64,000 bases of DNA from Oscillospiraceae bacterium (GTDB taxonomy: Bacteria > Bacillota > Clostridia > Oscillospirales > Acutalibacteraceae), in NCBI GenBank assembly GCA_031256825.1, contig JAIRPV010000042.1:1-64000 (forward strand). Reading direction: 5' to 3'. A program made the translations under genes and the position numbers. Each line of letters begins with the position of its first letter. Position 1 is the first letter of the stretch. Under the pieces are notes generated by a model. The model was not told where the DNA came from. It saw only the letters and a program-made list of their open reading frames with translations, and ran no database searches. Below, one piece after another: positions 49,356 to 58,917 of this stretch.

Positions 49356-51075
49356 GCACAAGCGCAAATCTCTCCCGGCAATTCTGGTGTGCGTGTTCAC
49401 GCTGATCAACGTGAGCGCGCCGGTTTTTCAAAATTCTTTTCGCGTGGGCTGGGTCTATATTGACCACGAGCTGAATCTCACGGGCTTTGCCCAATATTTA
49501 TGGTATTTCATGATTTTCAACGCCCTGTTTACTATTTTTTATGCCGTGCGCTTTTTCACGCGGCGGGGCGGGAGAAAAGCGAACATTGTCTTCGGCGCGC
49601 TGTTTGGTTTGTCGTCGCTGTTTGGCGCAGTGTTCCAGCTGGACAACTACATTTCTTCCGTCATTGCCCGGCCCGAAGCGTTTGCCTATTATGTTCCCCG
49701 CTTGCTGCCCTGGGCGCTGGCATTGGTTGGCGTGCCGTTTTTGCTGCTGGCCTGGCCCGCGCTGCGCTTAAAACAGAGCTTGCGCCGGGGGCTTTCGGTT
49801 GGCCTGAGCGCGGCGTTTTTGCTGTGCATGGTGATTCCCGCCCTGCACTTGCAGCCGCTGCGGATTGTTGCGGGGCCGCTGGTGCTGGATACCGGCACGG
49901 GAAGTTATTCCGTCGTGTTCGCAACGAACAAGCCGAGCTACGGCGCGGTGCGCTACCGCTATCAGGACAAGGACAAAATCATCAGTTCAAAAGAGAATGT
50001 GGTCAAGCGCGTGGGAAAGATTCATTCTGTGCTGGTTCCCCGGGAGGAACTGGAAAACAACACCTACACCATCGAAGCGCAGGAAGTGAAGGACGTCCGC
50101 GCGTATCAAAGCCGCCTGAGCTACGGAAAAGCGATTTCAGAAAAAATTAAATTCAAGGGCGGGCGGGACATCGCCGACCCCAAAATTATGTCATATTCCG
50201 ACTGGCACCAGCAGATTCCAACCCTGCGCCGCGCTGCCGCGCAATGGGAAGCGCCCGACCTGGTGTTGCTGCTGGGCGACTACTGCGACTATTATCTCAA
50301 CGAAGACGACGTGATCCGCAACGTTATTGGCGGCGGCAGCATCGCCTCGTTCGGCGGCACGGTGCCCGCGATTTTTGTGCGGGGCAACCACGAGGTGCGC
50401 GCGAACGAAATGGACGAACAACGCCTGTGGGCGGATCTGGGGTTGCCTGCTTTTTATTATGAGGTGACGCGCGGCAACTATATTTTTACGGTTTTGGATT
50501 CCGCCGAAGCCGAGTGGTACAGCGACAGCTGGCAGCACGAGGATGCTTATGAGGCCATGGGCTATTTTGCGAATCAGCTGGACTGGCTCGCCACATTGGA
50601 ACCCGCGCCGGAAGGCGCTTATCGCCTGGTGTTGTCGCACGACAGCGATTTTGTCAGCGACAGCACGGACGTTGCCTACCACAAGGCCTGGAATGCCCTG
50701 CCGCAGGCGCAGCAGCAAGGCGATTCGTCGTTTCAATCCCGCTATCAAGCCGAACTTTTGCGCCTTGGCGTGGCGTTGTCTATCCATGGGCACAGCCACG
50801 CTTATCGCTTGACCGAACATGACGCAAATAAACAGCTGCGGCGGCTGGAAGACGGCGGCTACGGCACAATTGGCGGCACAGGCGTTGGCTTCGGCCCGCT
50901 GACGCTGAAAAATGGTGTGCCGCGATATTCTTGTTCGCGCCTGACCTTCCGGGGCGACGAAATTGAGATCCGCGCGAAGGATGTGTCGATCGGGAAAGAC
51001 GGGAACGACATTGTGACGGACTTGGAAACCTTTGTGATACCGAAGCGCGCGCCGCAAAGCGGCCTTGCGGATTAA
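49345..51075 (+). CDS. membrane-anchored calcineurin-like metallophosphoesterase
   Basis: A 576-residue protein. The N-terminus has about five membrane helices (residues about 10-175). A purple-acid-phosphatase-like beta domain follows (SVVFATNKPSYGAVRYRY) and then a metallophosphoesterase domain with the metal sites in MSYSDWHQQIP, LLLGDYCDY, FVRGNHEVRANE, LVLSHDSDF and SIHGHSHAY. All five motif blocks are present. The catalytic domain most likely faces outside. The substrate is unknown. Its start overlaps the preceding membrane gene, so it belongs to the attenuated DUF5058 operon; its stop overlaps the convergent recG stop by 4 bases. Confidence 0.87.
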   Translation: MENEHKRKSLPAILVCVFTLINVSAPVFQNSFRVGWVYIDHELNLTGFAQYLWYFMIFNALFTIFYAVRFFTRRGGRKANIVFGALFGLSSLFGAVFQLDNYISSVIARPEAFAYYVPRLLPWALALVGVPFLLLAWPALRLKQSLRRGLSVGLSAAFLLCMVIPALHLQPLRIVAGPLVLDTGTGSYSVVFATNKPSYGAVRYRYQDKDKIISSKENVVKRVGKIHSVLVPREELENNTYTIEAQEVKDVRAYQSRLSYGKAISEKIKFKGGRDIADPKIMSYSDWHQQIPTLRRAAAQWEAPDLVLLLGDYCDYYLNEDDVIRNVIGGGSIASFGGTVPAIFVRGNHEVRANEMDEQRLWADLGLPAFYYEVTRGNYIFTVLDSAEAEWYSDSWQHEDAYEAMGYFANQLDWLATLEPAPEGAYRLVLSHDSDFVSDSTDVAYHKAWNALPQAQQQGDSSFQSRYQAELLRLGVALSIHGHSHAYRLTEHDANKQLRRLEDGGYGTIGGTGVGFGPLTLKNGVPRYSCSRLTFRGDEIEIRAKDVSIGKDGNDIVTDLETFVIPKRAPQSGLAD

Positions 51076-53114
51076 TCCGACGCTTCCAGCAGCTTCGCGC
51101 AGGCCCGGCGCAGCGCGCTGTGCTGGGCAAGGCCCGGATCCTCGGCGCAAAGGCGCTGCGCGGCTTCGCGGGTTTCTTGCAGCAACGCGGCGTCCGTTGC
51201 GATATCGGCAAGCTTGAATTCCGGCAGACCATGCTGCCGCGCGCCCAAAAAATCGCCCGGGCCGCGCAGTTCCAAATCCCGCCGGGCAATCTCGAAACCG
51301 TCGTTGGTCTCTTTCATTGCGGCGAACCGCGCCTGCGCCTCTTCGCCTTGCGCGTCGGATATCAAAATGCAGGTGCTGCGCGCCGTTCCCCGGCCAATGC
51401 GCCCCCGCAATTGGTGCAGCTGCGGCAGCCCGAAATGCTCGGCGTTTTCGATCACCATAATCGCGGCGTTGGGTACGTCCACGCCAACCTCCACCACCGT
51501 TGTGGAAACCAGCAGCTGGGTTTGCCCTGCGGCGAAGGCCGCCATGGCCTCCTCTTTCTGCTTTGGCGCAAGCTTTCCGTGCACCAGCCCCACACGATAG
51601 CCCTCGAACGCGCCGTTGCGCAGCTGCTCATAGAGCGTCTGCGCGGCGGCGGTTTCGCTTTTTTCGCTTTCGCTCACCCGGGGGCAAATGAGGTAGCCTT
51701 GCCGCCCCTGATCGAGATGCTTTTTCACATATTGATACGCCCGATCGCGCAGCGCGCTGCCAACACAGTAGGTTTCAACAGGCGTGCGGCCGGGCGGCAA
51801 TTCGTCCAGGACAGAGATATCCAGTTCGCCGTAAATCACCATGGCCAGGGAACGCGGGATGGGCGTAGCCGACATGACCAGCAGATGCGGGCCGCAAGCG
51901 TTTCCGGCCGCCTGCGTCGGTTCCTGGGAAGCTTCGCCGCGCGCCGCCAGTTGGCCGCGCTGCTCTACGCCGAACCGGTGCTGCTCATCCACAATCACCA
52001 AAGCAAGGTTGGCAAAGGCGACATCCTTTTGCAGCAGCGCTTGCGTGCCAACGGCGAGCGGCAGCTCACCGGCAGCCAGCGCCGCCTTCAGCCGCTTTTT
52101 TTCTCCGGCGGGCGTGGCGCCGATGAGCAGCGCGGGCGCAAGGCCCAGCCCGGTCAGCGTCTCGTAGTGCTGCCGCGCCAGCAGTTCTGTCGGGGCCATG
52201 AGCGCCGCCTGCGCGCCGCCCGCCGCCGCCATGTGCAGCAAAGCCGCAGCCACCGCCGTTTTCCCCGAACCCACGTCGCCTTGCAGCAGCCGCCGCATGG
52301 GCGCCGCTTTTGCCATATCCGCCGCGGCTTCGCCAACGGCCCTGGTCTGCGCTTTTGTTGGGACAAAGGGCAAACGCGCCAAAAATTCGTCAGCCGCCTC
52401 GGGGGGCAGCGCTTTGGCGCATTCTTTCTGTCGGCTGTGGCGCAGCAGCGCCAGCCCCATCTGTAATAAGAACAACTCGTTGAATGCCAGCCGCCGCCGC
52501 GCCCGCTCGATTTCTTCCCAGCTGCCGGGCCGGTGAATGGTTCGCAAGGCCTCTTGCCGAGAAATCAGCCCATATTCTTCCAGCATGCTTTCCGGGAGAA
52601 ATTCTTTGACTTGCGCAAGCGTCAATTCCATTGCCCGCTCCATGAGCCGTTCAATCCCCCGGCTCGAGAGCCCCTCGGTCAGGGGATACACAGGCCGCAG
52701 GCGGGCTTCGCCCACCGGGGCAATCTGCGGCGCGCTCATCTCCCGCGCGAAAAAGGTTTCGGTCAGCTTGCCATAAAAGAGGTGCTCCGTACCCTCCCGC
52801 AGTTTTTCCGCCTGATAGCCGCTATTGAAAATCGTAAGGCTCAGCACGCCGCTTTCGTCGGCGGCATGGGTTTTGTAGAGCGTCAGCCCCCCGCGCAGCA
52901 TGTGCTCCGTTGGAGCGTGATCAATCACGGCGCGCACACAGCAGGGCACGCCAATGGGCGCCTGCGCGATAGGGTATACCGTCTGCCAATCCTCGTAGGC
53001 GCGGGGCACATAGGCCAGAAGATCGCCCACGCTGTGGATACCCAGCCGCCGCAGCAGCGCCGCGCGCTTTTCGCCCACGCCCTTCAGGTATTGGATGCTG
53101 GTTTGCAGGTTCAT
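51072..53114 (-). CDS. recG: ATP-dependent DNA helicase RecG
   Basis: Branch-migration helicase of 680 residues for stalled forks and Holliday junctions. The N-terminal wedge domain (IGVPCCVRAVIDHAPTE region) is followed by helicase motif I GDVGSGKTAVAAALL, Ia PTELLARQHYETL, II VIVDEQHRFG, III MSATPIPRSLAM, the TRG-like segment and VI LHQLRGRIGRG. The stop overlaps the metallophosphoesterase stop on the other strand. It is 40 bases after mutS2 and probably in the same operon. Confidence 0.97.
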   Translation of the reverse strand: MNLQTSIQYLKGVGEKRAALLRRLGIHSVGDLLAYVPRAYEDWQTVYPIAQAPIGVPCCVRAVIDHAPTEHMLRGGLTLYKTHAADESGVLSLTIFNSGYQAEKLREGTEHLFYGKLTETFFAREMSAPQIAPVGEARLRPVYPLTEGLSSRGIERLMERAMELTLAQVKEFLPESMLEEYGLISRQEALRTIHRPGSWEEIERARRRLAFNELFLLQMGLALLRHSRQKECAKALPPEAADEFLARLPFVPTKAQTRAVGEAAADMAKAAPMRRLLQGDVGSGKTAVAAALLHMAAAGGAQAALMAPTELLARQHYETLTGLGLAPALLIGATPAGEKKRLKAALAAGELPLAVGTQALLQKDVAFANLALVIVDEQHRFGVEQRGQLAARGEASQEPTQAAGNACGPHLLVMSATPIPRSLAMVIYGELDISVLDELPPGRTPVETYCVGSALRDRAYQYVKKHLDQGRQGYLICPRVSESEKSETAAAQTLYEQLRNGAFEGYRVGLVHGKLAPKQKEEAMAAFAAGQTQLLVSTTVVEVGVDVPNAAIMVIENAEHFGLPQLHQLRGRIGRGTARSTCILISDAQGEEAQARFAAMKETNDGFEIARRDLELRGPGDFLGARQHGLPEFKLADIATDAALLQETREAAQRLCAEDPGLAQHSALRRACAKLLEASD

Positions 53115-53154
53115 GCAACCTCCGTTTGCTGCTGATATTCCTGAACCGAAACAA

Positions 53155-55548
53155 TCATTTCAGTTCCACAATCGTTACCCCGGTATCACCCTCGCCCAGC
53201 CCGCCCAGGCGGAACGTTTTTACGTATTGCGAACCGCGCAGATATTGCTTCACCGTTTCGCGCAATACGCCCGTGCCCTTGCCGTGCACCACGGTAAATT
53301 CGTGCAGCCCGGAGCGCAGCGCCGCGTCAACAAAGCGATCCAGCTCCAGCGCGGCTTCGTCGGCGGTCTGGCCGCGCAGGTCGAGCCTTGCCGCCGCTTC
53401 TGTATGCAACTGTATCGGTTCCTCCTGCGAAGGCCGCGCTTTCCTCGATAAGGGGAGCGAACCGGCGGCGCGCGGCTCGTTGAGCAGCCGCAGATTGCTT
53501 TCCGGCGTTCGGATGCTCATAGAGCCAGCCTGCACGGTATATTGCCCCTTGCTGTCGGCCAGTTGGGTGATTGTGGCGGCAATTTTGAGATCCGCCAGCC
53601 GCACCGGATCGCCCAGGCGCAGCGGGCGCGGCAGCACATAGCCCTCGTCATCGGGTTCTGCGGGCGCTTCGGCCCGCGTTGCCTCGTCCATGGCTTCCAG
53701 GCCTTTTTTCATGGCCGATCGTGCCCGGCGCGCCAGCTCCACCACGTCGCTGGTTTCTTTGGCTTTCTTTAGCCGTTCCAGTTCCCCCAGCAGCGCGTAG
53801 GCCTCTCGCTTGGCTTTCGCCGCGATTTCCTGCCCCATCAGCCTTGCATCCGCTAAGGCCTTTGCCTGTTTTGCCGCGGCTTCTTCTTTGGCACGCTCCG
53901 CTTCGGCCAATGCTTCCTGGGCGCGCAAGCGCAGCCGATCGGCCTCTTCGCGGGCCTTCGCGGCAAGGTTCTGCCGCTGCTCCAATTCGCCGATCACGTT
54001 TTCGAACCGCGTATTCTCGCCGCTGACAAGATCGCGCGCACGGTTTACGATATCGTTGGGCATGCCCAGCCGCTCCGAAATCGCGAACGCGTTGGAACGG
54101 CCCGGCACGCCAATCAGCAGCCGGTAAGTGGGCCGCAAGGTTTCCACGTCGAACTCGCACGAGCCGTTTTCTACGCCCTGCGCTTGCAGCGCATAGGCCT
54201 TCAGTTCCGCATAGTGCGTGGTCGCCGCCAGCTTCGCGCCCCTGCCGCGCAGCGCCTCCAGAATCGCCGTGGCCAGCGCCGCCCCCTCGACAGGATCGGT
54301 ACCCGCGCCCAGTTCGTCGATTAATACCAACGCGCCGGCGTCGGCTTCCTCCAAAATGGAGATGATGTTGATCATATGAGAGCTAAAGGTGCTCAGCGAC
54401 TGCTCAATGCTCTGCTCGTCGCCAATGTCCGCCAGAATATGCCGGAACACCGCTATTTTGCTGTGCTCCGCGCAGGGCAGCATCAGCCCGCACATGCCCA
54501 TGAGCGTAAGCAGCCCCAGCGTTTTCAGCGTCACCGTTTTGCCGCCCGTATTCGGCCCGGTGATCACAAGAGCGCTGAATGTTTCGCCAAGGGATATGTC
54601 AATCGGCACAACGCTGTCTTTGCTGATGAGCGGATGCCGCGCTTTTTTCAGGCAAATGATGCCGCCGTCGTTCAGTTCGGGCGCGGAAGCCTTCATGTCG
54701 TAGGCCAGGTGCGCTTTGGCGAAGATCACATTCAGCTCCACGGCGCACTCATAGCTGTATTTGATTGGATCGTAAAATCCGCCCGCCAGCTCCGAAAGCT
54801 CCGCCAGGATGCGATCGATTTCTTCGCGCTCTTTACCCTGCAAAACCTTGATCTCGTTGTTGGCCTCCACAACGGCCATGGGTTCCACGAACACCGTGGC
54901 CCCGCTGGAAGAAGCGTCGTGCACCAGCCCCGCGATTTCGCCCCGGAATTCCGCTTTTACCGGCACAACAAAGCGCCCGCCGCGCATGGTGACCAGGCTT
55001 TCCTGCAAATATTTCGAGTACTGCGACGAACGGGTCAGATGTTCGAGCCGTTGGCGCACATTGGATTCCTGCTGCCGGATTTTCCGGCGGATGTCGGCCA
55101 GAGCAGGGGAAGCGTGATCGGCGACGCTGTCTTCCGAAAGCACCACGCTGGCGATGGCGTCCTCTAAAAAATGATTGGGCGAAATGCCGCCAAAGAGCGC
55201 ATCCAGGCATGTTGGCACGCCCGCGCTGCCTTCGCGCCAGGCAACAATCCCCCGCAGCACCCGCAGCGTTTGCGCAATGGCAAGCAATTCCCGCAGCGTC
55301 AGCGTGCCGCCAGCCTGCGCGCGGTGCAGGGCGTTGTTCACATTGAGCAGCCCGCCGAACGCCGGGCCGCCGAAGCGCGCCAGCAGCGTGTGCGCGTCGC
55401 GCGTCTGGTTGAGCAGCGCCTGCGCCAGCTTCAGGTTCTGTTCCGGCTCCGTGGCAAGCGCCAACTCCCTCGCGTCGCCGCAGGCGCATTTTTCAGCCAG
55501 CAGCGCCAGCACCTTGTCTAGTTCCAGTGTTTTATAGTGTTTGTTCAT
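53155..55548 (-). CDS. mutS2: endonuclease MutS2
   Basis: A 797-residue MutS-family ATPase with a C-terminal Smr nuclease domain; it has been linked to suppression of recombination and rescue of collided ribosomes. The Walker A motif is VITGPNTGGKTVTLKTLG, Walker B is ALVLIDELGAGTDPVEG, and the STFSSHM signature lies between. A coiled-coil Glu/Ala/Arg-rich segment follows. The Smr domain has LDLRGQTADEAALELDRF (the LDxR motif) and VVHGKGTGVLRE (HGxG). The start at 55548 fits the family. Confidence 0.97.
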   Translation of the reverse strand: MNKHYKTLELDKVLALLAEKCACGDARELALATEPEQNLKLAQALLNQTRDAHTLLARFGGPAFGGLLNVNNALHRAQAGGTLTLRELLAIAQTLRVLRGIVAWREGSAGVPTCLDALFGGISPNHFLEDAIASVVLSEDSVADHASPALADIRRKIRQQESNVRQRLEHLTRSSQYSKYLQESLVTMRGGRFVVPVKAEFRGEIAGLVHDASSSGATVFVEPMAVVEANNEIKVLQGKEREEIDRILAELSELAGGFYDPIKYSYECAVELNVIFAKAHLAYDMKASAPELNDGGIICLKKARHPLISKDSVVPIDISLGETFSALVITGPNTGGKTVTLKTLGLLTLMGMCGLMLPCAEHSKIAVFRHILADIGDEQSIEQSLSTFSSHMINIISILEEADAGALVLIDELGAGTDPVEGAALATAILEALRGRGAKLAATTHYAELKAYALQAQGVENGSCEFDVETLRPTYRLLIGVPGRSNAFAISERLGMPNDIVNRARDLVSGENTRFENVIGELEQRQNLAAKAREEADRLRLRAQEALAEAERAKEEAAAKQAKALADARLMGQEIAAKAKREAYALLGELERLKKAKETSDVVELARRARSAMKKGLEAMDEATRAEAPAEPDDEGYVLPRPLRLGDPVRLADLKIAATITQLADSKGQYTVQAGSMSIRTPESNLRLLNEPRAAGSLPLSRKARPSQEEPIQLHTEAAARLDLRGQTADEAALELDRFVDAALRSGLHEFTVVHGKGTGVLRETVKQYLRGSQYVKTFRLGGLGEGDTGVTIVELK

Positions 55549-55558
55549 TTTTGGCCGC

Positions 55559-56350
55559 CTAAACTTGTATTTCTGTGATCCACTCAAACAAATCTGTCGC
55601 CGCCTGCTCCGCAACATTTTCTAACCCGTGCGTGCCCTCGGGATATTCGACAAGCTTGCAGGGCAGGTGTTTGCGGCGCATGAGATCATACGCAAGCCGC
55701 GCGTCGGCGCAGCGGTAGGCATTGTCTTGCAGACCCTGCAAGAACAGCACCGGGCAGGTGATTTTTCCGTCGTGCAAGGCATGCACTGCGCCGTTGCGCA
55801 GGCAATCGATAAAAAAGTCTTTTTCAAATTCAACGCCGAATAAATTTCTGCGCTCGCCCGCAAGCAGCGCTTCCATGTGATCGCCGAAGCATTTATCAAC
55901 CCCGCCCTGCCACATGCCAATGTGTACGCTGACGCATGTGCCCACAGAACAGACAAATTTTACGCGCGCATCCTGCGCGGCCAGGCGCAGCCCCACGGTG
56001 GAACCGCAACTGAAGCCCAGCACGCCCAGGCGCTCCGGATCGGCCCAGGGCTGCGCCTGAATCCAGTCGAACACATCGCCGGCGTTGCGCACCCAGCGGG
56101 CATATGTCATCTTGCCGTAGTCTCCGCCCGTTTTGCCCCCTGCGTAGCAATCGAACGTCACCATAGCCATGCCGTTTTGCAGAGCGACGCCGCGCACCGT
56201 TTCTCCCAGCCCCCAAACGCCGCCATTGCAGCCCATGCCGCCGCCGTGGCAATGCAAAATCACCGGCATGCGCCCCTGAAACTCTTGCGGCAGGTAGGCC
56301 TCGCCATAGTTCTTGTCGCCTGTTTCCAGGCGGAAGGGAATTGTCTGCAT
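55559..56350 (-). CDS. alpha/beta hydrolase (dienelactone hydrolase / acetyl-esterase-like)
   Basis: A cytosolic serine hydrolase of 263 residues. The oxyanion loop ILHCHGGGMG (about 31-40), nucleophile elbow LGVLGFSCGSTVG (Ser near residue 113), acid LFLQGLQDNAY and histidine YPEGTHGLENV form a complete triad. There is no signal peptide. The substrate is unknown. It starts the mutS2-recG operon after a strong terminator, with AGGAGG about 7 bases before the ATG and only 10 bases between its stop and mutS2. Confidence 0.85.
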   Translation of the reverse strand: MQTIPFRLETGDKNYGEAYLPQEFQGRMPVILHCHGGGMGCNGGVWGLGETVRGVALQNGMAMVTFDCYAGGKTGGDYGKMTYARWVRNAGDVFDWIQAQPWADPERLGVLGFSCGSTVGLRLAAQDARVKFVCSVGTCVSVHIGMWQGGVDKCFGDHMEALLAGERRNLFGVEFEKDFFIDCLRNGAVHALHDGKITCPVLFLQGLQDNAYRCADARLAYDLMRRKHLPCKLVEYPEGTHGLENVAEQAATDLFEWITEIQV

Positions 56351-56366
56351 CTGGTTCCTCCTAAAG

Positions 56367-56397
56367 CAAAACGGCCCGGCGGTTTGTGCCGGGCCGC
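56367..56397 (-). terminator. rho-independent terminator after the small membrane gene
   Basis: CGGCCCGGC (56372-56380) and GCCGGGCCG (56388-56396) form a perfect 9-bp stem, followed on the minus strand by TTTTGCTTT. It separates the 56.4-64 kb genes from the esterase-mutS2-recG unit. Confidence 0.8.
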
Positions 56398-56401
56398 CCT
56401 G

Positions 56402-56767
56402 TTAATCGATAAAGAAGGATTTTTTCCTTCCCTGTTTGTCCCTGGGATATTCGCGGATGCGCGTGATGTGCTCCGCGTTGATCATATTGATGTTTTCTTC
56501 ACCGGCCTTGCCGGTTTTCACCGTCATCCAGCAGCCATCCACGGCGGTGACGATACCAATCACCGTGGAATTCGAGTAATTCAGCGTTTTGATAATGCAC
56601 TCCCGTCCAACAAAGCTTTGCAGGGCTTCGTTCACAGAGCTCTCTCCTTTCTCGCGGCGCTTTTTGATGTTTTGCAGGGCAAGGCTCAGCCGCGCCGCCC
56701 GCCGGGGTTCTATGACCGCGAAAGCGATCAGAAGAACCAGCCAAAAGGCAAGCATGCCGGTTGTCAT
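56402..56767 (-). CDS. small membrane protein with Sm-like C-terminal domain, unassigned
   Basis: 121 residues. One membrane helix lies at about 3-20 (TGMLAFWLVLLIAFAVIE), then a basic linker (KKRREKGES) and a short beta-rich domain: FVGRECIIKTLNYSNSTVIG and VTAVDGCWMTVKTGK resemble the first strands of a small beta-barrel of Sm/Hfq type. No catalytic motif is visible. The ATG at 56767 has GGGAGG upstream. It follows the SCP2-like gene after 55 bases. I do not assign a function. Confidence 0.65.
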   Translation of the reverse strand: MTTGMLAFWLVLLIAFAVIEPRRAARLSLALQNIKKRREKGESSVNEALQSFVGRECIIKTLNYSNSTVIGIVTAVDGCWMTVKTGKAGEENINMINAEHITRIREYPRDKQGRKKSFFID

Positions 56768-56822
56768 CAGCGCTTCCTCCCCTATGCTGCGGTTTGAGTT
56801 CAGCGGCGCAATCTGCTGCCCG

Positions 56823-57626
56823 CTATTTTGCGTAGGCCGCCACTTGCAGCATAAAATCGCCCAGCTGCGCGCCGAATTCGGGCGCGCCATCCATAATGAG
56901 CCGGCCGGCTTTCGTTGCCTCCATCATGTCGTCGATGTCCATGAGGATTCCCAGCGCGCTGTCTAGCGAATCAAAACGCAGGGTAAAAAACGGCATGGCG
57001 CGCTTGTATTCGCCGCGGCCCGCGCGGCTTTTGCCCGCTTTGATGCGAATATAGGCCGCCACTTCGGGATGCCCATCCACGGCCCAGCTATAAACCCGGT
57101 CGGGGCTTGGAACCGTCCAGGCTTTTACGCCTTCGTGGTCATTTTTATTCAGACAGCTGATGCCGCTGCTGAGCAGGTAAAAGAACGCCTTCACCAGCAG
57201 CACCTTGGTCTCTTCGTCCTCGGGCGGCTTGGTCGCGCCCAGCAGGCCGCTCATCTTCAGCAACACCTGCATGAACGCGAGGAAGAGACCCGTATGTTTG
57301 AGCGCGCCCTTCATCTTCGGCAGTGTGGCCGGGCTCATCTTGCCCTTAAAGAACGCCACGAACGCCTCGACGCTCTTAAACTCCAGCTCAACCATGGCGT
57401 TGGTGGCCACTTTGTCGGCGCAGACGTTCCATTCGCCGTTGTTGACGGTGAAGTGCGTGGCCACCTTGCCGCCGGGCAGCTCGGGCGCCAGAGCGCTGAC
57501 CTGATAGATGCAGTGCGCCTTCTCGAATTTTTTGCGCAGTGCGGGGATATCGTTGGCGATGACTTTCACCAGCGGCAGCGCCGCATTCAGAAAGATCTTA
57601 TAACTGTACAGGGTATCCTGCTCCAT
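56823..57626 (-). CDS. SCP2-like sterol/lipid-binding domain protein
   Basis: A 267-residue soluble protein. Residues about 50-115 match the SCP2-type fold: ATHFTVNNGEWNVCADKV, VELEFKSVEAFVAFFKGKM and LPKMKGALKHTG, the last covering the hydrophobic tunnel helix. Such domains bind lipids or act as cofactor-carrying scaffolds. The remainder is helical with no catalytic motif. GGAGG precedes the ATG. Position between a polytopic membrane protein and a small membrane protein fits a lipid or envelope role, which is an inference. Confidence 0.7.
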   Translation of the reverse strand: MEQDTLYSYKIFLNAALPLVKVIANDIPALRKKFEKAHCIYQVSALAPELPGGKVATHFTVNNGEWNVCADKVATNAMVELEFKSVEAFVAFFKGKMSPATLPKMKGALKHTGLFLAFMQVLLKMSGLLGATKPPEDEETKVLLVKAFFYLLSSGISCLNKNDHEGVKAWTVPSPDRVYSWAVDGHPEVAAYIRIKAGKSRAGRGEYKRAMPFFTLRFDSLDSALGILMDIDDMMEATKAGRLIMDGAPEFGAQLGDFMLQVAAYAK

Positions 57627-57650
57627 GATGGGACTACCTCCTTGTCGGAT

Positions 57651-58904
57651 TTATTGATACGAAATCGTCACATCCTCCGGCAGCTCATAATATTCGAGGA
57701 AGCCTCGAAGGATGTTTGGGTTGATCGGCTCCTGATCCAGCGCGTTGACCAAAAAGCGCATTGGGGTGTGCCGCAGCACAACGGAATGATTCCCCTGCGC
57801 CACCTGGGCGCGCACCTGGGCTACTTTCGCGCGGTTCGCGGCGCCCACAGCCAGGTAGCCCGCCAAATCAAGCGCCATCGTCAGAGCAAGCACGGTGGCC
57901 AGCGCCCGCATTCCGCGCGGCGGCACAACGGAATCATCCGCCCCGCCAGCGCCCGCAACGGCAATGAATAGCTTGTGCGTCATCAGCAACAGCAGCGCCG
58001 CCGAAAGGCTGAAGCAACGCGGACCCATCGGATAAACCAGAATCAGCGGCGCATTCAGCACCACCAGAATGGCCGCACAGCGCCACACCGCAAGGCTGCG
58101 CGGGAGTTTTGCAAACACGCCGGGGGTTCGGCGGCGCAACAGAATCAGCAAAACTGCAATCGTAAGCAATATGGGCAAACAGGCGGCGGCAAAGCTCCCC
58201 ATAACGCGCAACAATCCGCCAACAAAATTCAGCGAAACGCGCTGGTAGCCCCTTTCGCGCCGAAGCACCCGAAGATAATTGCCGTTGCTAAACATCAGCA
58301 CAGCGCCCGCCACCGCGGAAAAAAACCAGGTCAGCGTGCGCGGCAAAAAGCGCCTGTATTTGCGGCGCACCACAGCGTAAGCGGAAAACGCCAGCGCAAA
58401 CAGGGTGTAGTGTTCCATGAACAGCTGCGCCGCAAACCCCAGCGCCGCAATGGCAACCAGCCAGCAGGCTCGTTTTTGCGCGCAAAACACCAGATAGACC
58501 AAACACAGCAGCAATAATACGGGAACTTCGTAGTTGAGAAATGCCGTTGTCCAAGCGAAATCCTGAATGAACAGAGGCCCGGGCAAAAGCAATAGAACGG
58601 CGCAAAGGCAGAGGAACCGCATGTCGCGGTTGCCCGTAATGCGCTGTGTCAGCCACAAAACGCCGGTCAGCACCAGAGCCTTGACAATGGGCAGAATCCA
58701 CGGGATCCGCAGGAAAAAATACGCGCTCAGATTCCCCAGATATCTGCCGTTGTAATTCGCGTACCCTCGCTCAAACAACGCCTGGCCATAGCTGGTGGCC
58801 CAGAGCCTGTCGTCGGGAGCCGGCGTAAAAAAGCAGGCCAAAAGAACAAGAAAGGCAAAGAAAGACAGATAAAAGAGCAGTTCCCGGCGCGGAAATGATT
58901 TCAT
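57651..58904 (-). CDS. polytopic membrane protein (GT-C-like, DUF6056-type)
   Basis: A 417-residue protein with about ten membrane helices. The early loop APDDRLWATSYG and NYNGRYLGN (about residues 26-55) sits where GT-C glycosyltransferases and DUF6056 proteins carry conserved acidic and polar residues, and the overall layout is similar. It could transfer sugar from a lipid carrier, but catalytic residues are not established. The start at 58904 follows GGGGGCGGG. It starts 13 bases after the transketolase gene on the same strand, so it is probably co-transcribed with it. Confidence 0.65.
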   Translation of the reverse strand: MKSFPRRELLFYLSFFAFLVLLACFFTPAPDDRLWATSYGQALFERGYANYNGRYLGNLSAYFFLRIPWILPIVKALVLTGVLWLTQRITGNRDMRFLCLCAVLLLLPGPLFIQDFAWTTAFLNYEVPVLLLLCLVYLVFCAQKRACWLVAIAALGFAAQLFMEHYTLFALAFSAYAVVRRKYRRFLPRTLTWFFSAVAGAVLMFSNGNYLRVLRRERGYQRVSLNFVGGLLRVMGSFAAACLPILLTIAVLLILLRRRTPGVFAKLPRSLAVWRCAAILVVLNAPLILVYPMGPRCFSLSAALLLLMTHKLFIAVAGAGGADDSVVPPRGMRALATVLALTMALDLAGYLAVGAANRAKVAQVRAQVAQGNHSVVLRHTPMRFLVNALDQEPINPNILRGFLEYYELPEDVTISYQ

Positions 58905-58917
58905 GCCCGCCCCCTGC

